Positions 23,354 to 35,743 of a stretch of 64,000 nucleotides of DNA are shown here, in pieces. Source of the stretch: Nissolia schottii (Eukaryota; Streptophyta; Magnoliopsida; Fabales; Fabaceae). How positions within the stretch are numbered: position 1 is the stretch's first letter; every line of letters begins with the position of its first letter. The notes under the pieces were generated by a model. It saw only the letters and a program-made list of their open reading frames with translations. It was not told the DNA's origin and ran no database searches. The stretch spans positions 1 to 64,000 of the forward strand of contig QANU01075873.1 of assembly GCA_003254905.1 (NCBI GenBank). The letters are read 5' to 3'. The translations under genes and the position numbers were made by a program.

Positions 23354-26169
23354 ATGCCTAGAGTTTCACGTTTTGGTGGTACAACCAGAAAAGGTCGACA
23401 TAAACCGTCAACTCAAGCCCCACGACCATATGCTCCACCAGCTGCTCAGCCCCCAGCACCGTCTACTGATACTCCACCATCTACTCAGGCCCCACCACCA
23501 TCTACTCAGGCCTCATCAACATTGATTGATGCCACACCAACAACAGAAGCTCCTTCACAAGCCCCACCAGCCACCCAAACTTGGCGTCAGCGCCGCCAAC
23601 GCACGAGAGCCCCTCCAAAAAACCAACCACCATCAACTGATGCTCCGGCATCTACTCAAGCTCCACTGCCATCTATTGAAGCTCCACCATCTTCTCAGGT
23701 CACACCACCATCAACTGATCCTCCACCATTTGCTCAGGCCTCATTAGCATTGATTGATGCCACACCATTCACAGAAGCTCCTTCACAAGCCCCACCAGCC
23801 ACCCGAATTTGGCTGCGCCATCGCCAGTGCCGGCACCGTCAATGCACAGAAGCTCGTTCACAAGCCCAACCACCATTGACCGATGCTCAGCCATCTACTC
23901 AGGCCCAACCATCATCAAGTGGTGCTACATTGTCTTCTCCGGTCCCTGCATTGACTAATGCTCCACTATCTACACAGGCCTCACTCACATTAATTGATGC
24001 TTCAATATCATTGATTGATGCTGCACCATCCACAGAAGCTCCTTCCCGATCTCTGCCTGTCACCCAATCCACACCATCCATGGAAGCTCCTTCCCAATCG
24101 CTGCCAGTCACCCAAACTCAGCCTCGCGGCCGCCAAAGCAATAGATATTGGACTGTTGATGTAAAAGGTAATTTGTGTGCATATCATGTGCTCTTTTCTA
24201 ATTTGATGTTTCTAACAAATATTGCTCACAGATGCTTCAGGAGTTACAGAAGAAGCATATTTGAAATTAAAGGATCTTTGGGACCTTCCTGATGGCACTA
24301 AAGTGGTGTTGCCACTTAATGATTGTAAACAACCAGTTGGTGAGGCAGGTGGCCTCTTAGGACAAGCTCTTGGACAATTGGGAGCCAATTTTGCTACTTT
24401 TCCTATTTGTTACAAGTCTTGGTCGAAAGTTCCTGACAGTTATAAGGAGGAGATTTATAATAGCAAGATAAAGGTAAAACCAAGTTTGGATGATAATTTT
24501 TTCAAGGGTTTTTGGTTTAAACTTCATAAAACCTGAAACTATTTCAATGGTCTTTTCTCGTCAACTGTAAGGAGAAGTTCATTATAGATGATGATAGAGT
24601 GAAGAAGATCATCATAAAACGGATTGGGGAAAAGTGGAAGGAGAATCGATCAGAGGTTTTTCATAGATATTATGATCCAAAACTCAGCAGAGAAGAGAAC
24701 TATGCTAATCATCCGCCAGATATAAATCGAGATCAATGGATTCAATTTATCGAGTATCGCTTGGATCCGAAAACTCTGGTAAGTAAATCAATTATATGAT
24801 TTATATGACACTATTATTTCACAATGATCACATTTTGTGTGTGTACATTGCAGAAAATGTGCAAACGAAATGCAGAAAGTCGAGAGAAACTAATAGTTGT
24901 GCATCGAGGAGGATCGAAGACATTAGCAAGGAAACGATATGAGATGGTGATAGTTTAACCGGTTACCATTTATTTTTCTGTTGTTTTAATTTTCATTAGA
25001 TATAATGATTAATGAGTATATTGAAAATGTGTAGGAAGTTGAAGTTGGAGAGCCTGTTAGTAGGGGGAAGGTATTTGTTGCCACACATGCTAATCCTGAT
25101 GGATCATATCCAAATAATGCGACCCAAGCTATTTGTGTAAGATTTCTTGCAGAACTTATAAATTGGTATGATCATATTTTCTAGGAGATACAGTGGTAGA
25201 TGATCCAATGCATGGTGTTGGTTTTGTGTGCTTTAATATTTATGCTTTTGACACTTCTTACTGGCTGTGATGATTAGTGTTACTTTAACCTGTTGAAGAA
25301 CATGCAGTTTTTGTTTCCGCTTTTCATTTGCATTTTTGAGTTAGGCTGGTTTTATTTGTATTAATTGGTTTCTTGCTTAACACTAATGTCTAAATGTTGA
25401 CAACAGGAAAAAATTATTCACGTTGAGAGTGAAGGGAACTGTTCACCAGCAATTGCACCAAATGATTCGCTTGGCCAGGTGCTGGGAAAGGAGCATTCAG
25501 GCAGGCTCAGAGGTTTGGGTTTAGGACCATGCAAATCACAAGTATTTGGACCTGACAGTGCCTCCTTTCTTAAGATGCAACAGGAAGTTATAGATCTACG
25601 AGCACAACTGGAAAGAGAGACCAAGACTAGACTTGAATTTCAGAAGGTTGTGTCTCTAATCCTCAAAAATGTTGCTACCCCACTCATGACGCCGGAGCTC
25701 ACTGCAATCCTCACTCCAATGGTAATCCTCCTCACTAAGATCTTTATTTTGTTATATACTCTTGGGTTTTGTGAGGAACCTTGCGGATGCTCCTTTATAA
25801 TTACTCTGTCTGTCTATTGTTAGTTGTCATTTTTGACTTTTTAGATTCATTATTAACTCAATGTATTTGGATGCAATTTGCATTTAGATACATTGAGTTA
25901 GTAATGAATTTGAAAAGGCAAAAGTGACAACTAATAGTGGATGGAGGGAGTAGTCTCTATGATCTACATATATTAGAAGACTCATATTGGCTGCTCAATC
26001 AAAACTATAATCGATAGAATTTGCGTTGGTATGGTAGAACACTGTGACTAATCTATGTAGTCGACCTTACCTAGTGGGACAAGGTTTAATTGTTGTTGTT
26101 AGTCGTTGTATTTTCTCACATAATGCCATTTTACAGGATACACGTGCTAATGATGGCAATGTTGGGTAA
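23354..26169 (+). CDS. Plant transposase-domain (Ptta/En/Spm, Transposase_24) protein, copy B
   Basis: Seven coding exons: 23354-24167, 24232-24473, 24572-24778, 24854-24946, 25035-25136, 25407-25721 and 26137-26169. They sum to 1806 nt (601 residues), all open. Exons 2 to 5 have exactly the lengths of copy A (242, 207, 93 and 102 nt) and closely matching protein. The same modules occur: a Pro/Ser/Thr-rich repeat region of about 270 residues, the transposase-type domain (LPLNDCKQPVGEAGG, IIIKRIGEKWKENRSEVFHRYY, DQWIQFIEYRLD), then GQVLGKEHSGRLRGLGLGP and the coiled coil MQQEVIDLRAQLERETKTR. Copy B lacks 15 codons that exon 6 of copy A has. Its last exon is shorter and ends DTRANDGNVG without the acidic tail. 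Intact frames and uniform exon sizes argue against a dead transposon. The biochemical role is unknown; DNA binding is an inference from the family. Confidence 0.85.
25805..25950. mobile_element. Stowaway-type MITE in intron 6 of copy B
   Basis: The ends CTCTGTCTGTCTATTGTTAG and, reverse-complemented, CTCCCTCCATCCACTATTAG pair, and almost the whole 146 bp folds back. TA flanks both sides. At the matching place copy A reads AGCTGT-TA-GTCTCGGTGATC with a single TA and no insert, which is an internal empty site. Confidence 0.9.
26040..26102 (+). mobile_element. Au-SINE-like 3' end with TTG tail
   Basis: TATGTAGTCGACCTTACCTAGTGGGACAAGG is followed by TTGTTGTTG-type repeats, matching the conserved 3' portion of plant Au SINEs. 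It lies in intron 6 of copy B, just before the last exon, and is absent from copy A. Confidence 0.65.
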
Positions 26170-27217
26170 ATCAATGGAAGTCATTGAGCCAGGTCTTGAT
26201 ACATGTTGTATGTTTTTAGGAAGGAGCACCATTCTCGTACGTGGGATTTTAGGGCCTGTTAATGCAGCCTTTGGTGACTGTGTTCTTTACTACAAAAATG
26301 TTGTACAGTTGAAATTGAACTTGTACCAATAGAACATGAATTATGTGGAATGCTCGTTTTTAACACACTGCTATCTAGATGTCCCTATTTTGAGTAGTGA
26401 AAATGCAATCAAATTTTTTTTTTTTTGAAAAAAAAAACGTATCTTGAAGTATTTATACTACATTTAGGAGTATCCTTTGATACAAAATGAGTACTTTGAA
26501 GTATTTGTACTTCTAACTGGATAGTTTGGGTGCAATAGATAACTAAAAAACCATTCTTCTTTACAAATAAACATTTCCGAATGCAAGAATCTCTAATGTG
26601 AAAATGACTTTGTTTTTCTTGTTAATTCTTGGACCAACATATACTAGTGCAGAGACCTCACCCCCCTTATACATTTTTTTGAACCAAACAACCAATCAAC
26701 CATTTATTAGAACATATGTCTACTTAGAAAAAGTATAGCAAAAACTACAAGGGTAAGGAACAGATACTTTAAAAGTCTAATTACACCGGGTCTAAATTCT
26801 TTTATTACATTATTATTGTACTCCTTTTTCAGAGGACAAAAACGGAAACTTGCCCATGTATTCAGATTTCAGACAGCAAATAGTTTCAATCTTCCATATT
26901 CCACCAATGGGAAAATTTTCGGAGGGGAATCAAAACCAATCTTAGATTCAAAAAAGTTTATCAATGACAAATGCTTCTGCTGCTTCTACTCTACTCCTTG
27001 TGATGATGAAGGTATCAAAAGAGAAATTATTTACGGGGTCATAGAGCACCAAAGTAGATTGTACTCTACTCAATAATATATAACATTTCAGATTCTGTTA
27101 ATAGTAGGACTTTAATTTTATCTGAAATGTCATTTTATCATTAGACAGAGCACAATTTTCTTAGTGTTCCATGACCACACAATTTCTCGTATCAAAAATG
27201 ACCATTTAACTTTGGCT
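26170..27217. other. Convergent spacer between copy B and the sugar transporter
   Basis: Holds the presumed 3' untranslated regions of both convergent genes. An 86-codon open frame at 26816-27076 has no recognisable motif and is not called. Confidence 0.5.
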
Positions 27218-30200
27218 TCACAAGTTTGCTAGATCAACTCCGGGCTTCGCACCGATAGCAAAGAACTCAATGATGACTTCCAAAGGCACGCCCTTTGTCT
27301 CAGGGACCTTCATGTAAACAAATATCCATGAAATGATGCAGCCAGCAACAAACAAAGCAAAGACCCCGGTGAGGCCGAGGAGGTGGAGCAAGAATGGGAA
27401 TAAGGAGGTGACAATCAAGGTGCAAATCCAAAATGTGAGGGAACATATGGAGATGCATATTCCTCTGACACTTGTTGGGAAGATCTCTGAGCACAGGATG
27501 TTTGGGATCACACCAAGCCCCATGCAGAAGATGCTCTCATAGACAATAACACATACGGCTGTGGTTGCTGCATTGAGGACAGAGCTCATCTGGAATGAGT
27601 CCCTAAGTACTAGTATCACGAGAGACACTATCAAGATTGGGATTGTGTACAGCAATAGTGACCTGCAGTGAGAAATAATACGCAATGTGTCATTGTCATG
27701 AATTGTTGCATTTTGTGTCAAATATTTGCTTTGATTTTTGTCATATAAGGTAACAAACAAAAGTAATGTTACGGTGATAATCATTTGGAACAGTCACACT
27801 CACAAAGATGTGGAATCTTTGTGGGTCTCACCATGGTGAACTCCATACTTTTATGAGTATAGTTGTCACAAAATTATCTCAAATGGTCGTCATGTATCAT
27901 TTTTCAACAAATAATGCCCAAGTACTCATATTATTGAGATAACAACCACTATTGAACGTAGGGTTGATTTATAGATTAGACAACACTATTAATATGTTGT
28001 CATAAATAACATTTTATTCAGACCATTAAAATTTAAATCTCTTTTAATACTTATTAGGTTTTTTTAACTCTCCTTCTACTTCTAGTCATCAAACTATTTT
28101 CATCTGATATACTCTTTTTATTTGGGTCTTTACCAACATTTTCTACCCATACACAAATCATTCGACATTTTTATAATAGGTACTACCTCGTCATATTATT
28201 GAAAAGAAAAAGACAAACTCTAGAATTACAAGGGTGTATCTATCCTTAGATAATATAGTGAGTTACAATTTCAATACACATCATTGAAATTTGTAGATAG
28301 AAGCACTCAAATAGCAAAAGTTGCACTAAGGGGGACAACATCTACATTACAAGAAGAATGAACCACTTGTGGCCATGGAAATTAGTGGACCTTGCAGAAA
28401 TTGTAACCCTTAAGTTCAAATGAGACAACAAGACTAGAAGGAAATTGAAGATGCATCATAGTTTTAAAACTTAAACATACCTTCTGCCTGCAATATCCAT
28501 GAGTCTCATGGAAATAGCTATGCAAGGGAGCATAGAGAATGTTATAATGACATTAACAAGTAAAGAAGCAGATCTTGAATTAATGCCCAAGCTTGAAAGA
28601 AGAGCCCCAACTCCTCCTTGCTCAAGTATTTGGGGAGCATAGTATAGGAATCCATTTATGCCAGCAGCCTGCATAGTATAGGAATCACCAACAACATAAA
28701 TAACAATAACCTCCGTAGACGATGCTCTTATCTGGTGGGTGGGGTTAGGGAGTGAAATGATTGCATGGCTATATAGCATAAGGTGAATTGTAGTGTGGGT
28801 CTTACCAATAATCAAAACTGAAATGTTACTCTATTATTAGATAGAGTATAATCTATTTTAGTGCTCCATGATTCTTCAATAATTTTTTGATGTCAAGGAA
28901 AAGTAAATGTATGCTCTATGCAACCTTATGTTAGCGAAATTAACCTTAAATTCTTAAACTAAGGTAAAAAGATAAGAAAACAAAATGGGTAAGCATTTTA
29001 TTCTCTAATTCATTCATCTCAAATGATTACATTAGGGTACAGACATTCTAAAACCTTTTCTACTTACACATGTCACTCTCACAATCTCTCACAGCTAAGA
29101 GTATCCATAAGTACTCGTATACTGGGATCATTCTAAAGTATCTCTAAATCTTAACTTTCATTCGTTCTTGCATACACACACTAGAGTATTCTTACAAGAG
29201 AAGAAAGTTATTTCTAAGATTTGAACATATGATCGCTATGTCACAAGGCAACAACAACCTTACGTTATGCAGAAGTTCAGAAGGACTTGAAAACAGTTAG
29301 TTAGTTAGTTAGTTAGTTGTACCTGCTGAAGAACTTGAAGTCCAACTCCGACAACCAAGGCGCGCTTGACACCTGGCTCCAGCAAAGCACCCCAGGCAGC
29401 ACGCTTAGCAGCAACTTCTGGCTTGATGGTGTTATCCTTAGCACTGATGAGAGCCGAATTGCTAACAAGTGCAGCTGCGTTCAACTCATATCCAGAGTTG
29501 GAACCGAAGCGGGACCCTGCTGACGTGGCAGTAGCAGTGTCTGCATGAAGATACACCCTTTGGAGCCCTTCCTTTTTCCCACCTTGGTCTGATGATTTAT
29601 ACGCCAGTTGCCAGCCACCACCAATGTCTGTGATCTTGTTTGGGGTTTCTACACCTGACACCAAATTGGTCATGGTACCCCTCCTGCTGCTCCCGCCGCT
29701 GCCGCTGCCAGAGACCTTGTCCTTATCCACATTACTACTGCTACCTGTTTGGAAAATGCACATCTAGTGTGAGTGAGATATAAAAGGTCTCAGTTGTGTG
29801 CGTGTATTCATTGTTTGTGGGATATTGTACAAACTCAATTCATTCACCACTAAATGTAATTTTAGTGGGACTCACGCTTTAATGAGATCTTATCTAATGG
29901 TTGATAGATGAATTATATGACATGTTAGTCTATAAACAATGAGTACAATTAACATTTATCAAAATATATCTTGTTATGAGCTGGTTAAAGCAAAGAAAAG
30001 GGATTATAAAGGTGTGAATTGGTTGGACAAAACAAGAAGGTTCAACATTTTGGTCAAGTAATCCAATTTATACCTAAAGGGTATGTTTGGATAATTGTTA
30101 CTTTCCATTTTAAAAAAGACTTTTCAAAAATCAAAAAATCACATTGCATTGGTTTGGATCATATTGAATATACAACTTACCGCCTTATGATAAGCCATTT

Positions 30201-33077
30201 TTAATACTTTTTATAAGAAAAATCACATTTTTAACTAAAAACTCTGTTTTTATTTATTTGGATTATTTTTTTTTACAATAATTTGATTTTTTTTTTTTTG
30301 AAAAATCTGCTTTTAGCTTTACTAACTCCATAAAATAAATTAATTTTTTAACCACTTTTTCAAAGTCGAAAAAAAATGCACCTTTACTTTTAAAACATTT
30401 ATTTTTCTTGCACTTTTTCGTAAATTCAAAATAATAACTTTTATTATTGCATACTGAAATATACGATAACTTACTCATAAATTACTTTTTATATAAGATT
30501 TTTTGTCTCAAATTTTTTCATCTCTTAAGGCCCTGATTAAACTAATTATCCCACCAGAACCCTAAATCGAATAGTCAAATTCAACATTTTAAACGTCAAC
30601 TATATATCAACTAGTCCTAAACCCTAAACTCATTATTCAATCCAAGACCCAATGCTTAGAAGAAAAAATTGAGTAAACCACCAAAATATGCATTCTTAAG
30701 ATTGACAACATTCGTCAAGTTCATCCTTAAATTATGGAAAATATCAAATTCATCCTCAACATTGTCAAAAGTCGATTAAATTAGTATCTAAGAATGACTA
30801 ATTTGACCAATGTCAAATGACTGATTTAATTGACTTTTGACAATGTTAAAAATCAATTTGATGTTTTTCATAACTTACAGACAAACTTGATAGACATTAC
30901 CAGCCTTGAAGACAAACTTGATGGATTATTCGAAAAACTCCAACACAACCTACCTTGGCGCGAGAGAAGTAGTGGAGTATGCAAGTTATCATTGGTACCA
31001 AAAGGGCTTTGAATATTATCACCAACAAGCCTAGCACCAGAACCAAGCTCACTACCAACACCAACACCAACACCAACACCAACACCATCATGCATGCTCC
31101 CGAAGAGGTTCACAATAGGGTCCTTGAGGTTAGAGGCAGCTTGGGCAACAAGGCTTCCTTGGCGGGACAATGTTAGCATGCTCCTTGATATCATGCTCCC
31201 TTGTGATCCGCTCGCTGGTTGAGCAAGCATTGAGACGCCACCTTGGTTGGGTCCATACAGCTTTATCATATCTTTGCCTGAAGCTTCTTGGTCAATGGCT
31301 GGGGTTACTACGTAGTCCTCTATGGTGGTGGATTCTCCACCAGGGCTCATTCCCTCAGCCAATAAAGCCAATTCACCTATATATATATATAGATCATCAA
31401 AGCAAAATTTTTCAAATTAGTATGTGTCCATATGAAAAATTTGTGTATATATGTAAATCTAACCCCTAGTATATAGACACATTCTAATAATAAAGTTGGT
31501 CGGATTCAATCTCATACAGAAACACATTAATAATAACCAAAGTTAGGTGGGATTCAAAAGTGAGTGTATGTTGAATGAAGTCAACAAAAATATAATTTTA
31601 TGGTGAGTATACCAAATAAGGTAAGATAAAAAATAAAGTTTAGCAGGAAGATCAAAACCTGAAACATCTTCAAGACCTCTAATCCTCTGCAGCACCCTCT
31701 TAGCCTCATGAATCCTACCTTTACTGACAAGCCAAGGTGGAGACTCAGGCAAATACAAGAGAGCCAAGAAGAAATAAGCAACAGAAGGAATTGAAACAAC
31801 ACCAAGCATCGCCCTCCAACTAGCATCCTCCCCCAAAGACATTGAGAAAACCATAATATAAGCCACAAACATTCCCCCAGAACAAGAGAACTGTGGCAGA
31901 GTGTTGAGCAATCCCCTTATCTCCGGCGGCGCGATCTCGGAGATGTAGAGCGGCGTGAGCGTGATCGCCAGCGCGATGGCGACACCGTCCAATAGCCGGG
32001 AGAAGAGGACGGCGGGGACGTTTGGGGCCCACAGCATGACTAGGCCACTGAAGAAGAACATTATTGAGGATGTTATGAGCATGGGGCGCCGCCCGAGCAT
32101 GTCGGAGACCGTGCCGGAGAACACGGTCACAAAGGTTCCGGTGAGGAATGATGTGGACACAATTAGTCCCTCTAGTGTTGGGTCCGATTCCAAGTTGAAC
32201 TCTTGTTTGATGTAGCTCATGCCCCCTGCCAACCACTATTATTTGCGTCTTTTTTGTCAAGATAAAAATTAAACACTACCTTAGTTATTATAATTTATGT
32301 GGCATGGTTACCAAACCCTAAATCAACAAGTGAGTGATACCACTTCATTTTATCTAACATCTACTATGATTCCTATCAAAGATCTGGCTATATGTTTTTA
32401 TAGTTTTATACAATCAGTTTTGTCATAATTGCATGATTGTTGACGGTTGGATGAACAAGTGAGTAATACCGATGCATTTTATCTAAAAAAAATCATCGTG
32501 AATTCTGGTTACATTTTCTCTAATTTTGTACCATTTTTGCTAATGAAATACTAAATAACGAAAATTTTATTACAAGGAATGTTGTGAAAAGAAGATACTC
32601 CCTCAAATCTACAATATCTGTCACTTAATAAAATTGGTATATTCTTACATCAATATACCTAAATATTTAATTGATTAGATACATTAATCTAAGAATGAAT
32701 TAGTTTTGTTATATTATAAAATAAATGGAGTATTATATTTTTTTAATATTTCGAAAATTATATTTGTTAATATTTAAATTTAAGATCTCATGCATACTAC
32801 TCAAACTCATCATCATTGTATCAATCCTAGTGGATTGTGGATTAGATGGAGTATCATATGAATGTATGATCTATATATATATAAGCGAATTAGACGTCTA
32901 TGATCATAGCAGTTACAATAGGCAATACAATTACACAACAAATTAAAGAAGGAAATTAAACTAAAATAAATAAAATAAAAATTAATAATTTCACAAACCT
33001 GCAATGGTTGAACTATCCCATCCAACCAGGAGATTCCCAAGTGTAGCAGCCATTGCAACAACTACAACCTCCCTCAT
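27218..33077 (-). CDS. MSSP: Tonoplast monosaccharide transporter (TST/MSSP family, major facilitator)
   Basis: Six exons: 33077-32999, 32225-31659, 31376-30954, 29744-29323, 28668-28481 and 27662-27218. They give 2124 nt (707 residues), fully open with GT-AG introns. The start MREVVVVAMAATLGNLLVGWD matches the TST N-terminus. Residues 1-215 hold six membrane helices with sugar-porter signatures DMLGRR (68-73) and PESPPWL (186-192). A large hydrophilic loop of about 270 residues, the hallmark of TSTs, follows (TIEDYVVTP, LYGPNQGGVSMLAQP). Six more helices follow, with QQAAGINGFLYYAPQI, DIAGRR and PETKG (680-684). These proteins move glucose, fructose or sucrose into the vacuole against protons. 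The loop contains an unusual Val-Gly dipeptide run from a GTTGGT repeat. Nothing is broken. Assignment to TST1, TST2 or TST3 is not made; the family symbol only is given. Confidence 0.93.
30714..30898. mobile_element. Fold-back MITE in TST intron 3
   Basis: The left arm (GTCAAGTTCATCCTTAAATT through ACATTGTCAAAAGTCGATT) and the reverse complement of the right arm match over about 70 bp. It ends some 55 bp from the exon 3 donor site at 30953. No coding potential. The superfamily is not assigned. Confidence 0.75.
31045..31085. repeat. Hexanucleotide repeat coding for Val-Gly in the TST loop
   Basis: Tandem ACCAAC units (plus strand) within exon 3 of the transporter encode roughly six alternating Val-Gly pairs. 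Being hexanucleotide, length changes keep the frame. Confidence 0.9.
32598..32730. mobile_element. Stowaway MITE in TST intron 1
   Basis: Starts CTCCCTCAAATC and ends AAATGGAG, with TA on each side. The interior shows complementary arms (AACTAATTCATTC against AATTAAATATTTAGG-type sequence, diverged). Size and ends fit Stowaway. Confidence 0.75.
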
Positions 33078-34599
33078 TGTTCTTTTTCTTGGCTAATTAA
33101 GAACAATGTAGCCGAAAAAAGACCCAAGATCAAAGATCAATTTCAATCACTTGTGTTTTTTGTACGTACTCAAATAAAATTCCTTGAACTCTTTCCAAGA
33201 TCTATACTTGCATAGTGCATAACTCTAGATTGAACAGTTTTCTATGTCACACTTATTATTCCATCAACTAGTGATGTCTAGGGAAGAAGTGGCAATGAAT
33301 TTGTTTAAAGTGAGAATTTGCTTAATTAATTGAAAGGTCAAATAATGAAACAATGTCAACCCAAATTTCTTGGAAGCATGGTGCTTACTTAATTTGTTCA
33401 TGAGACTAATTGCACAAACGCAATCTTTGCACATTTGTGTGAGTGGGAAGATGCCACGATTAAATTTTACTATTTTAGAACATAAAGATGGTCACTATGA
33501 TAGGAGCAAAACTTGGCTTGCCACGATCCGTTATACCTTCATTTTAGTTCTTCTAATTCTTGTAATAATTCAATATTGGTAAGAATAATACATAATTTTG
33601 TTTATTTTGTGACATATTAAGATCATCTCATGTTTTTTTTGTTAGTAGGTTATCTCATGTTACACATTAATTAATGAGTTTAATTAATATAACTTAATCA
33701 TGTATCGCGTATGAGAGACAACAATATAAGTTTTATTAATAATACAGTTTACCATTATTTATTTTAGTCCTTTTTTTCGTAACAAGAATTGTATCGTTTG
33801 TAACATGATTTAATGTAAAAAAGATAAAAGAATGAAAATATCTTATTATTATAATAATAATATAATAATGATAATAATAATTGTTATTATTAAATTTTTT
33901 TTATATGAAAATATTATATGTGATCTTTTATTGTTAAGTATAACTTATATGTGCTTAAATAAATAATAAAAAATTAACTAAAAAAATCATACATTTTTAT
34001 CATATAAAAAATTTACATGAGAAAATTTATTGACGTTTAATACTCATTACTATTACAGAGTAACCGATTAATAGATCAGATTAATTGCATCATTCAAATA
34101 TTAAATGAGTTAATGAATGAAATGAGGGGGGACATTTAAGATTTCTTTTCTTGCCAGACAACATTAATTATACACCCGACTAGTACGCGCGAAAATTAAA
34201 TTTTATACTTCCAACTCCAAGTTACATTAAACATAGATTGACCTTGAACTAATACTGCTTTAATATTATTGCTTTCTCCAATCAATGTCTTATACTATTA
34301 CTTCTTTCTTCTTAATTTCCTTCTGTTTTATCAGTTCAAAACCAAATAATAAGAAGGAAAAAAATCTTCATAAGTGTATAAAATAATATGAATTGATAAA
34401 ATTATTCCTATATAAAAATATAATTTTTTTATTTTTAATATAATTATTATTCTCCTTGCATCAACTATACTAATAAATGTTTTACTATAATTAGGGTATA
34501 AATGGAAAAAAAAGAAATAATTGCACTTAAATATCACAAATAAACAGATATTTTAAAATCTTAAAAAGTCAAAATTGGATAGATAAAAGAGAACATAAA

Positions 34600-35021
34600 T
34601 AGTAAGTTTTAAATTTATAAAACATTCACTATTCTTAAAAACACACAAGTTTTGCATTTTCCAATACTAATTTATATTTTTTTTAACTAGCTAAACCCTA
34701 ATATTAATAGTGAATTGGATGAATATTTTGAAAATTACTATGTATTACTAATACTGTAAAATTTTTTATAATGTTATTTAAAGTATTTTATATGCGTGAT
34801 TTTTTAAGTAGTAAATTTTACGTTTATAAAACATCTAATGTTCTTGAAAACACACAAGTTTTACATTTTTCAATACAAATTTATTTATACTTTCTTAACT
34901 AGCTAAACCCTAATATTAATATTGAATTGGATGAATATTTTGAAAATTGCTATGTATTAGTAGTAGTGTAAAGTCTTTTATAACGTTATTAAAAGTATTT
35001 CATATTCTTGACTTTTAAAGT
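34600..35021. repeat. Diverged tandem duplication, unit about 206-215 bp
   Basis: Two head-to-tail copies (about 34600-34806 and 34807-35021) share AACACACAAGTTTT, AACTAGCTAAACCCTAATAT and GAATTGGATGAATATTTTGA in the same order. There is no ORF. This looks like a simple local duplication. Confidence 0.85.
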
Positions 35022-35743
35022 AGTGAGTGAAAGAATTAATTATTTTTTCTTGTGTGTCAAGATTTGATTAGATGACAATGAATGTAAATTTTTTTTACAT
35101 TATTACTACATGATTCTTCTTTTGGTACCCAAGATTTTATGAAGGTGCTAGTACCTTATTTAAACAGTTGAAATTCAATCACAAATTTAGAACAATGAGT
35201 AATTTGAGTTAATGAGACACTTAATTAAATCTTAAATTAACACTGTGGTATTTTTATGATGTACCAAAATTAACCCCTTATTGTAAAGAAATTAAACTCT
35301 ATTTTAAAACCCTTAAATTTTAAAAAAAATAGACAATTAAATTAAAATGGATAGGGTAAATATATATTTGATCGGAAAAAAGAGAGGTTGCGGAATAATA
35401 CAAGAACGTATATGTTGGTTTATGTGAGAATGCATGCAATGTTTCCGGCAGTTTACACGACCGATGCAAAAGAATCGTTACTTTCTCAATCTCCACTTGT
35501 TTACTTCTATGTCTTTATCTTCTTCGGTTTTCTTCTCTCTGTCACTTTCCATCTTTATTTTCTCTTCATGATTTTTAGTTTATTGCATCACCAACTCTGG
35601 TGATTACAATTTTTCCCTCATAATTACATTAGTTTTTCTTTTGCTGAAATAAATTCATTATTCTCACACTAAAAACTATGATCTTAAATGCCCATTGACT
35701 GGTTTTTTTTTAATGTGTATACGTAGGCAAACTTAAAAAATTA

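Noticed and set aside
26816..27076. 86-codon frame
   Set aside because: No motif, no splice partners, and it lies in the 3' spacer of two convergent genes.
35388..35603. 71-codon Phe/Leu-rich frame
   Set aside because: Composition of T-rich DNA; no conserved motif or expression signal seen.
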